Origin: JAISFI01 sp031552425
GTDB taxonomy: Bacteria > Bacteroidota > Bacteroidia > Bacteroidales > Azobacteroidaceae
DNA length: 5,110 nt
Reading direction: 5' to 3'
Assembly: GCA_031552425.1 (NCBI GenBank)
Contig: JAVBMM010000093.1
Span: 1 to 5,110 of the forward strand
The notes under the pieces are model-generated. The model saw nothing but the letters and a program-made list of their open reading frames with translations, was not told the origin of the DNA and ran no database searches. The position numbers and the translations under genes were made by a program. Positions 1 to 5,110 of the stretch are shown here, one piece after another. Positions within the stretch are counted from its first letter, which is position 1. The number at the start of each line of letters is the position of its first letter.

Positions 1-75
1 TTTTTTCCAAAATATTTAACTATTTTTCTTTATATTTCATACATCTATTACTTTTGTCTTCAATGAAAAAAACAA
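1..75 (+). other. mfd: Disrupted upstream mfd coding sequence, frame break at an A7 run
   Basis: The Mfd frame is closed by TGA at 64-66, yet the sequence just before it still resembles Mfd in other frames. The frame beginning at position 3 is open from the window edge to a TGA at 108-110. It reads FSKIFN near the start and LLLLSSMKK at 45-71. From memory of the family these resemble the FHKNFD and LYILSDSTK stretches just before QTDRI in Bacteroides-type Mfd. Removing one A from the run of seven at 66-72 joins this frame to QNDRIRAIFEDRGD. The other repair adds one A and uses the frame beginning at position 2 (FVFNEK), but that frame has a TAA at 17-19, so I prefer the first. The repaired segment still seems about seven residues short of my remembered family sequence. 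Sequencing or assembly error near a contig end is the simplest cause; a real frameshift mutation is possible. Confidence 0.6.
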
Positions 76-2340
76 AACGACCGGATTCGTGCCATTTTTG
101 AAGACAGGGGAGATAAAATTACATTTACTCCTGTTTTCCAAACTATCCATGCAGGTTTTTTCGATCAAACATTAAAAATTTGTCTTTTCACAGATCATCA
201 GTTATTCGATCGTTTTCACAAATATAATTTACGTTCAGACAAAGCAAGATATGGAAAAATATCCCTTTCCCTCAAAGAATTGAATCAATTCCAAATCGGA
301 GATTATATTGTCCACATCGACCATGGGATAGCCCGCTTCGGAGGATTAGTCCGCACGGAAATAAATGGAAAAATGCAAGAAGTCATCAAATTGACTTTTT
401 TAAATAATGATATTATCTTCGTCAACATCCATTCATTACACAAATTATCCAAATACAAAGGGAAAGATGGAGCTCCTCCAAAACTAAACAAACTAGGTTC
501 AGGTGCTTGGGAAAATATCAAAGAAAGAACCAAAAAGAAAGTAAAAGATATTGCCAGAGATTTAATTCTCCTGTATTCCAAACGTAAAGAAGAAAAAGGC
601 TTCGCTTTTTCTCCGGACTCTTATCTTCAACAAGAATTGGAAGCTTCTTTTATTTATGAAGATACTCCCGACCAATTGAAAGCAACCGAAGATGTCAAAT
701 ATGACATGGAAAAATCCATTCCTATGGACAGGTTAATATGTGGCGATGTCGGATTTGGGAAAACCGAAGTAGCCATACGAGCTGCATTCAAGGCTGTTGC
801 TGACAATAAACAAGTAGCAATATTGGTTCCAACAACCATATTGGCGTATCAGCATTACCAAACTTTCAAAGAAAGGCTAGCTGATTTTCCATGCACAATA
901 GATTATATATCCAGGGCAAAAAAACCGGGAGAGACAAAAGAATTGCTCAAAAAATTAGAAGATGGAAAAATTGATATTCTTATCGGGACTCATCGACTAA
1001 CGAGTAATGATGTAAAATTCAAGGATTTAGGATTATTAATCATTGATGAAGAACAAAAATTCGGGGTAGCAGTAAAAGAAAAATTAAAACAAACCAAAGT
1101 CAATGTTGACACTTTAACCTTGAGTGCGACACCTATTCCCAGGACATTGCAATTCAGTTTGATGGGCGCAAGGGATCTTTCTTCCATCGTTACCCCTCCC
1201 GCCAATCGTTATCCGATACAGACAGAGGTACATCGTTTCGGAGACGATATTATCCGTGAAGCCATTAACTTTGAACTAAGCAGAAATGGACAAGTTTTCA
1301 TTATCAATAACCGGATACAAAACATTTACGACTTAGAGACAACAGTAAAACGATTAGTTCCGGATGCAAGAATCATTGTTGGACATGCTCAGATGGATCC
1401 TCATAAATTAGAAGAAATCATTTCTGATTTTGCCCATCATGAATATGATGTATTGATCGCAACATCTATCATTGAAAACGGTTTGGATATTCCAAATGCT
1501 AATACCATTATCGTAAATGATGCACAAAATTTCGGATTAAGCGATTTACACCAATTGCGAGGAAGAGTAGGAAGAAGTAATAAAAAAGCTTTCTGTTATT
1601 TACTTGCTCCTCCGATGCACACTCTAACCACCGAAGCCCGCAGACGTTTACAGGCCATAGAAAATCTTTCTGAATTAGGAAGTGGCATTCATATTGCCAT
1701 GCAAGATTTGGATATCCGAGGAGCAGGAAACCTGTTAGGAGGAGAACAAAGCGGTTTTATTGCCGACCTAGGTTATGAAACCTATCAAAAAATTCTAGAA
1801 GAAGCTGTTTCCGAGTTGAAAAATGAAGAATTCAGCGACCTATATAAAGAAGAAAAACAATCCGGCAAGGAAGAAATATATGTAAAAGAAACAATTATTG
1901 ACAGCGATTTGGAATTGTCATTTCCGGCTTCTTATATTCCCAATGATTCTGAGAGAATTTCTTTATATCGTGAATTGGATAATATGTCTAAAGAAAATGA
2001 TATTTTAAATTTCACATCCAAATTGGAAGATCGTTTCGGAAAAATCCCCCATCAAGGAAAAGAATTGATACGTGTAGTCAGGCTCAAAAGAATTGCCCAA
2101 AAATTAGGAATAGAAAAACTCGTTTTGAAAAGCGGAAGAATGAATCTTTACTTAATTAACGATGCAGAATCTGCTTATTATCAAAGTGAAACTTTTGACA
2201 AAGTACTTACGTTCGTACAAAACAACTATAAGCGTTGTCAATTAAAAGAAGTCAATAATAAACGTTTGATTAGCGTTTCCAACGTAGAAAACGTGGAGAC
2301 TGCCTGTGCTATCATGGAAGAAATTGAAGGAACTCATTGA
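67..2340 (+). CDS. mfd: Transcription-repair coupling factor Mfd, C-terminal two thirds (5' partial)
   Basis: Mfd is an ATP-driven DNA translocase that pushes stalled RNA polymerase off the template and recruits UvrA to start transcription-coupled repair. The open frame runs from codon 67, just after an in-frame TGA at 64-66, and gives 757 residues; the family is usually about 1,100, so the N-terminal UvrB-like module is mostly outside the window. Numbering from codon 67: residues 4-75 still look like Mfd (QNDRIRAIFEDRGD, CLFTDHQLFDRFHKYNL). The RNA-polymerase-interacting domain starts near 77 (GDYIVHIDHG). The RecG-like translocase motifs follow: Walker A GDVGFGKT 226-233, LVPTT 253-257, THRL 308-311, DEEQ 327-330, SATPIPR 353-359, motif V near 465-482, QLRGRVGR 496-503 and the TRG-like segment 546-562. 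The C-terminal D7 domain starts near 613 (DLELSFPASYIP). No ATG precedes the polymerase-binding domain in this frame; a TTG at 280 is the first likely alternative start, but Mfd-like sequence upstream of it argues that it is not the native one. The stop overlaps the convergent GH3 gene. Confidence 0.95.
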   Translation, partial: KKQNDRIRAIFEDRGDKITFTPVFQTIHAGFFDQTLKICLFTDHQLFDRFHKYNLRSDKARYGKISLSLKELNQFQIGDYIVHIDHGIARFGGLVRTEINGKMQEVIKLTFLNNDIIFVNIHSLHKLSKYKGKDGAPPKLNKLGSGAWENIKERTKKKVKDIARDLILLYSKRKEEKGFAFSPDSYLQQELEASFIYEDTPDQLKATEDVKYDMEKSIPMDRLICGDVGFGKTEVAIRAAFKAVADNKQVAILVPTTILAYQHYQTFKERLADFPCTIDYISRAKKPGETKELLKKLEDGKIDILIGTHRLTSNDVKFKDLGLLIIDEEQKFGVAVKEKLKQTKVNVDTLTLSATPIPRTLQFSLMGARDLSSIVTPPANRYPIQTEVHRFGDDIIREAINFELSRNGQVFIINNRIQNIYDLETTVKRLVPDARIIVGHAQMDPHKLEEIISDFAHHEYDVLIATSIIENGLDIPNANTIIVNDAQNFGLSDLHQLRGRVGRSNKKAFCYLLAPPMHTLTTEARRRLQAIENLSELGSGIHIAMQDLDIRGAGNLLGGEQSGFIADLGYETYQKILEEAVSELKNEEFSDLYKEEKQSGKEEIYVKETIIDSDLELSFPASYIPNDSERISLYRELDNMSKENDILNFTSKLEDRFGKIPHQGKELIRVVRLKRIAQKLGIEKLVLKSGRMNLYLINDAESAYYQSETFDKVLTFVQNNYKRCQLKEVNNKRLISVSNVENVETACAIMEEIEGTH

Positions 2341-3842
2341 TTAAATACTTCTAATTGATCCATATATTCCCGTGTATTACACAATCTGGGAATTTTATGT
2401 TGCCCTCCTAATTTCCCTTTTTGCTCGAGCCAATCATAAAACAAGTTTTTCCGGGCAACTATAATTTCCGGCATTTCTAAAGTCATGTTTTTATAACGCT
2501 TAGCCTCATAATCGGAATTAAGTGATTTTAATGTATCATCCAATGTTTTCGTAAACAATTCCAAATTTTTCGGAACTTGTTCAAATTCAATCAGCCATTG
2601 ATGTTTCCCTTTGGAAGAAGAAGACATATAAACAGGAGCTGCAGTATATTCCCGGACTTTCACATCAAGCATTTCACATGTTTTTTCCAAAGCTCTTTCC
2701 GCATTATCTACCATCAACTCCTCTCCAAAAGCATTGATAAAATGTTTTGTCCTTCCGGTAATCAGTATTTTATAAGGAGATTTACTTGTAAAACGGACTG
2801 TATCTCCGATCTTGTATCTCCAAAGCCCACTTGAAGTCGTAATAATCATGGCATAATTCCGATCCGTTTCCACATCTTGTAAACGATAAACTTTAGGAAA
2901 TTCTGCATCTATTTCCTCTAAAGGAATAAATTCATAAAAGATACCATAATCAAGCAAGAGCAACATGGATGGATCACCCCAATTATCCTGCAAGGAAAAA
3001 AAACCTTCGGAAGCATTATACGTTTCCATGTAATGCATTTTTTCTGAAGGAATTAAAGTTCTATATTGTTCTCTATAAGGAGCAAAGCTAATACCTCCAT
3101 GAAAAAACACTTCCAAATTAGGCCATATTTCTGTTAAATATTGTTTGCCTGTTTTTTCCAATACTTTTTTGATTAAAACAAGGAACCAAGAAGGAACTCC
3201 CGAAAGGTTAGTTACATTTTCATGAATTGTATCATTACAAATGGCCTCCAACTTAGCTTCCCATTCGTCCATCAAAATAATTTTCTTCCCAGGAGTGCGA
3301 AACATATTTACCAACGGATTGATATTTTCTATCAATACGGCAGACAAATCTCCCACTTTAATATGTTTATTATAGATAGTAGGTTTACTACTTCCCCCCA
3401 ACACCAAAGCCTTTCCGGAGAAGATGCGGCTATTCAGATTATTATTCAAATAAGTAGCAACCGTATCCATGCCGCCTCTGTAATGACACTCTTTCAATGC
3501 CTGTTCACTTACCGGGAGAAATTTACTTTTATCATTAGTTGTACCGGAAGACTTTGCAAACCATTTGATTTTTCCAGGCCATAAAACATTTTGTTCTCCC
3601 AACATCATCCTGTTTACAAAAGTCTTAACCTCTTCATAACTTTGTATGGGCAACCGTTGAGCAAACTCCTCATAAGTATGAATAGAAGAAAAATCGTATA
3701 ATTTTCCCCATTCTGTGTTAGTAGCTGTTTTAATCAACATTTTCAGCTGATTTGTTTGAATTTCCTCCGAATTTTTATCGTACGAATCCAAACATTTCAG
3801 TCTTTGATTAAACAAATACAAAGCGAACTTATCTATACTCAT
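2334..3842 (-). CDS. GH3-family acyl-acid amido synthetase-like protein
   Basis: This is a 502-residue protein of the GH3 family, part of the adenylate-forming enzyme superfamily. Plant members activate a carboxylic acid with ATP and join it to an amino acid; most bacterial members have no known substrate. Numbering from the chosen start: the N-terminal region has the family's conserved TEWGKLYDF (43-51). The ATP-binding loop is SSGTTNDKSK (98-107), followed by FFHGG (246-250), YNASEG (275-280), SSGLWRYKIGD (337-347) and ITGRTKHFINAFGEEL (361-376). The C-terminal lid ends with GGQHKIPRL (479-487). No signal peptide or membrane segment is evident, so it should be cytoplasmic. Three in-frame ATGs are possible, at 3866, 3851 and 3842. 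The promoter -7 box covers 3856-3863, so transcription should begin near 3849. That excludes 3866 and favours 3842, or a leaderless start at 3851. It has its own promoter and converges on mfd with a 7-bp overlap. The product name is firm at family level only. Confidence 0.93.
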   Translation of the reverse strand: MSIDKFALYLFNQRLKCLDSYDKNSEEIQTNQLKMLIKTATNTEWGKLYDFSSIHTYEEFAQRLPIQSYEEVKTFVNRMMLGEQNVLWPGKIKWFAKSSGTTNDKSKFLPVSEQALKECHYRGGMDTVATYLNNNLNSRIFSGKALVLGGSSKPTIYNKHIKVGDLSAVLIENINPLVNMFRTPGKKIILMDEWEAKLEAICNDTIHENVTNLSGVPSWFLVLIKKVLEKTGKQYLTEIWPNLEVFFHGGISFAPYREQYRTLIPSEKMHYMETYNASEGFFSLQDNWGDPSMLLLLDYGIFYEFIPLEEIDAEFPKVYRLQDVETDRNYAMIITTSSGLWRYKIGDTVRFTSKSPYKILITGRTKHFINAFGEELMVDNAERALEKTCEMLDVKVREYTAAPVYMSSSSKGKHQWLIEFEQVPKNLELFTKTLDDTLKSLNSDYEAKRYKNMTLEMPEIIVARKNLFYDWLEQKGKLGGQHKIPRLCNTREYMDQLEVFNQ

Positions 3843-3855
3843 TTTGCTCATACCG

Positions 3856-3886
3856 CAAATGTACATAATAATTTCAGTCCGACAAA
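3856..3886 (-). promoter_or_regulatory. Bacteroidota-type promoter for the GH3 gene
   Basis: Read on the minus strand, a TTTG (-33 box, 3883-3886) is followed by exactly 19 bases and then TACATTTG (-7 box, 3856-3863). This matches the known Bacteroidota primary-sigma consensus TTTG-N19-21-TAnnTTTG in every fixed position. Transcription would start about 5-10 bases downstream, near 3846-3851, leaving little or no leader before the ATG at 3842. The match is seen directly; promoter activity is inferred. Confidence 0.72.
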
Positions 3887-3947
3887 CCTTTCCAAGTGAA
3901 TGTCACTGCGCTCCCTTTAGGTTCTTTTTCAAAACGATCAATAAGAT

Positions 3948-3978
3948 TTTAAATATTGTTTATATTTCATTATATTTG
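3948..3978 (+). promoter_or_regulatory. Bacteroidota-type promoter for recR operon
   Basis: TATATTTG at 3971-3978 fits the Bacteroidota -7 consensus TAnnTTTG perfectly. With the standard 19-base spacer, the -33 position falls on TTTA at 3948-3951, three of four bases matching TTTG. Transcription would begin near 3983-3988, giving a leader of about 15-20 bases before the recR ATG at 4002. Because the next two genes follow with almost no gap, it probably drives all three. Confidence 0.6.
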
Positions 3979-4001
3979 CACACAATTTGCAAATGTGATT
4001 A

Positions 4002-4613
4002 ATGATACAAAAGTATCCTTCTGTTTTACTGGAAAATGCAGTGAATGAGTTTTCTAAGTTGCCGGGTATCGGAAGAAAAACGGCATTGAGATTAGTCCTT
4101 CATCTACTGAAAAGGACTCCGAAGGAAGTTGAAAATTTCGGGCAATCTATCATCCAACTTAGAAACGAAATCAAATATTGCCGGATATGTCATAACATTT
4201 GCGATGAAGATATTTGCCATATATGTAACAATCCGTCAAGAGACGCTTCAACTATTTGTGTAGTAGAAAATATCAAAGAAGTAATGGCCATCGAAAACAC
4301 AGGACAATTCAAAGGATTATACCATGTATTGGGAGGAATTATTTCCCCGATGGATGGTATCGGACCCGGAGACCTGGAGATTGAGAGTCTGACCCAAAAA
4401 GTAAAATCCGGCAATGTCCAAGAGGTTATTTTAGCCCTGAGTACTACCATGGAAGGAGATACTACTAATTTTTACATATATCGTAAAATTTCAGCATTTA
4501 AAGTCAAAGTAAGCGTTATTGCCCGTGGAATTTCCATTGGTGATGAAATTGAATATGCCGATGAAATTACGTTGGGACGCTCTATCATCAACAGAACAGC
4601 ATTTAATGTTTAA
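4002..4613 (+). CDS. recR: Recombination mediator protein RecR
   Basis: RecR forms a ring-shaped clamp that acts with RecO (and RecF) to displace SSB and load RecA on gapped DNA in recombinational repair. The 203-residue length is normal for the family. Domains in order: a helix-hairpin-helix DNA-binding motif LPGIGRKTALRL (20-31); a four-cysteine zinc finger C60-x2-C63-x8-C72-x2-C75; a Toprim domain beginning at ICVVEN (85-90) and including HVLGGIISPMDGIGP (108-122) and the ALSTTMEGDTT strand (145-155); and the conserved C-terminal ARGISIGDEIEYADEITLGRS. All expected residues are present. The ATG at 4002 gives the family's usual N-terminus, though there is no Shine-Dalgarno sequence, as is normal in Bacteroidota. 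It has a good promoter upstream, and the HAD gene starts 18 bp after its stop, so the two are probably co-transcribed. Confidence 0.97.
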   Translation: MIQKYPSVLLENAVNEFSKLPGIGRKTALRLVLHLLKRTPKEVENFGQSIIQLRNEIKYCRICHNICDEDICHICNNPSRDASTICVVENIKEVMAIENTGQFKGLYHVLGGIISPMDGIGPGDLEIESLTQKVKSGNVQEVILALSTTMEGDTTNFYIYRKISAFKVKVSVIARGISIGDEIEYADEITLGRSIINRTAFNV

Positions 4614-4631
4614 TAAATAAACCACAACATT

Positions 4632-5090
4632 ATGGTAATTGCAGTAGATTTTGACGGAACGATTGTAGAACACGAATATCCCAAACTTGGAAAAGAAATC
4701 CCTTTTGCCATAGAAACCTTGAAACGCATACAAGAAGATGGACAACATCGATTAGTTTTATGGACAGTGAGAGAAGGGGATCTATTGGAAGAGGCTATTA
4801 AATTTTGCGAAAAAAGAGGGTTAAAATTTTATGCGGCAAATAAAAATTATCCGGAAGAAGAACCATCTTCCGCTCCTCAGAAAATAATGGCTGATTTATT
4901 TATAGACGATCGAAATTTAGGTGGATTACCTGACTGGGGATTAATCTATAAAATGATCAAAGGCGGTCCGGCAGCTATGTACAATTTTGAAGAAATAGCT
5001 CAATACAATCAATACAACAGAATACCTAAAAAGAATTTTTTTACCCGGCTGGGAGAAGCTTTAGATAAAGCAAACGGAAAAAGATATTAA
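4632..5090 (+). CDS. Small HAD-superfamily hydrolase (BT0820-like), substrate unknown
   Basis: This is a 152-residue haloacid dehalogenase-fold protein without a large cap domain. All four catalytic motifs are present. Motif I is VDFDGTIV, with nucleophile D6 and acid/base D8. Motif II is LVLWTVREG, with T45. The likely motif III lysine is K84 in PQKIMADLF. Motif IV is FIDDRNLGG, with D92 and D93 for magnesium. It resembles the small HAD proteins common in Bacteroides, such as the B. thetaiotaomicron protein BT0820, which I recall sharing the DFDGTIVEH start and the FYAANKxYPEEE segment. Phosphatase activity is likely from the intact residues, but no substrate can be assigned. The C-terminal 40 residues are polar and less conserved. 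The ATG at 4632 lies directly before the motif I strand, which fixes the start. It sits 18 bp after recR and 2 bp before the next gene, so it is probably in the recR operon. Whether it shares a function with recR is unknown. Confidence 0.9.
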   Translation: MVIAVDFDGTIVEHEYPKLGKEIPFAIETLKRIQEDGQHRLVLWTVREGDLLEEAIKFCEKRGLKFYAANKNYPEEEPSSAPQKIMADLFIDDRNLGGLPDWGLIYKMIKGGPAAMYNFEEIAQYNQYNRIPKKNFFTRLGEALDKANGKRY

Positions 5091-5092
5091 AA

Positions 5093-5110
5093 ATGAAACT
5101 TTCCATTATT
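5093..5110 (+). CDS. Start of a further gene, possibly family 2 glycosyltransferase (3' partial)
   Basis: An ATG two bases after the HAD stop opens a frame reading MKLSII to the window edge. Many family 2 glycosyltransferases begin MKLSIIIPVYN or similar, and such a gene often follows recR in Bacteroidales as I recall, so that is the best guess. Six residues cannot prove it. The tight spacing suggests it is the third gene of the recR operon. Confidence 0.45.

Larger units (their letters stand above)
3843..4001. promoter_or_regulatory. Divergent intergenic region between GH3 gene and recR
   Basis: This 159-bp gap is the only non-coding stretch of any size here. It carries one outward-facing promoter at each end, roughly 60 bp apart. 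Between them lies a short perfect inverted repeat, AGTGA-ATG-TCACT, at 3895-3907, just upstream of the GH3 -33 box. A second imperfect palindrome, CACAATTTGCAAATGTG at 3981-3997 with one bulged A, covers the predicted recR transcription start. Either could be an operator, but both are short and may be chance in AT-rich DNA. I see no tRNA, riboswitch or open frame in the gap. Confidence 0.5.

Noticed and set aside
303..1205. Minus-strand open frames within mfd (303-581, 654-839, 990-1205)
   Set aside because: They are antisense to strongly conserved Mfd motifs and show no family resemblance or promoter.
280..2340. TTG at 280 as the true mfd start, giving a naturally short Mfd of 686 residues
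   Set aside because: Residues encoded at 76-279 are clearly Mfd-like (AIFEDRGDKI, FTDHQLFDRFHKYNLRSDKA), so the coding sequence began further upstream.
2388..2422. Possible rho-independent terminator for mfd: GGGAATT and AATTTCCC arms followed by TTTTT, 47 bp after the mfd stop
   Set aside because: The stem has only five continuous pairs plus a bulge, three of them G-C, with a 15-base loop. The bases also encode the conserved C-terminus of the GH3 protein (KGKLGGQHKIPRL), which explains them better.
2577..3584. Plus-strand open frames at 2577-2834 and 3222-3584
   Set aside because: Both lie wholly inside the GH3 coding sequence on the other strand, have no recognisable motifs, and read as low-complexity antisense translation.
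3895..3907. AGTGA-ATG-TCACT inverted repeat as a defined operator
   Set aside because: Five-base arms are too short to claim as a binding site without conservation; it is noted only in the intergenic description.
4190..4748. Minus-strand open frames at 4190-4450 and 4491-4748
   Set aside because: They lie antisense to recR and the start of the HAD gene, whose coding assignment is secure.
1..5110. Mobile element, CRISPR array, tRNA/rRNA or defence system
   Set aside because: I saw no transposase, integrase, terminal or spaced direct repeats, RNA gene signatures or defence proteins; the window reads as ordinary core chromosome.

Overview
This AT-rich window looks like core chromosome of a Bacteroidota bacterium, most likely Bacteroidales. 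Three signs support this. The Mfd, RecR, GH3 and HAD proteins all have the Bacteroidales style. None of the start codons has a clear Shine-Dalgarno sequence. The one non-coding region of any size holds two promoters of the Bacteroidota type, with a TAnnTTTG -7 box and a TTTG-like -33 box. The species cannot be named from the sequence.

Layout. Positions 1-2340 (+) hold the C-terminal two thirds of mfd, the transcription-repair coupling factor. The gene enters from the left edge, and its reading frame is broken at a run of seven A's near position 66-72. Positions 2334-3842 (-) hold a complete GH3-family acyl-adenylating enzyme. It converges on mfd, and the two genes overlap by 7 bp at their stop codons. 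Positions 3843-4001 form a short divergent promoter region. Then come recR (4002-4613, +), a small HAD-superfamily hydrolase (4632-5090, +) and the first six codons of a further gene (5093 onward, +). The last three are packed 18 bp and 2 bp apart and probably form one operon.

Function. mfd and recR are both DNA-maintenance genes. Mfd removes stalled RNA polymerase and recruits UvrA, and RecR works with RecO/RecF to load RecA at gaps. They lie on either side of the GH3 gene and there is no sign that they are co-regulated. The GH3 enzyme should adenylate a carboxylic acid and join it to an amine, but its substrates cannot be read from the sequence. The HAD protein keeps all the usual catalytic residues, but its substrate is also unknown.

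I found no mobile element, CRISPR array, tRNA, rRNA or convincing new system. The items most worth a second look are the frame break at the 5' end of mfd and the paired divergent promoters, which also help decide the GH3 start codon.
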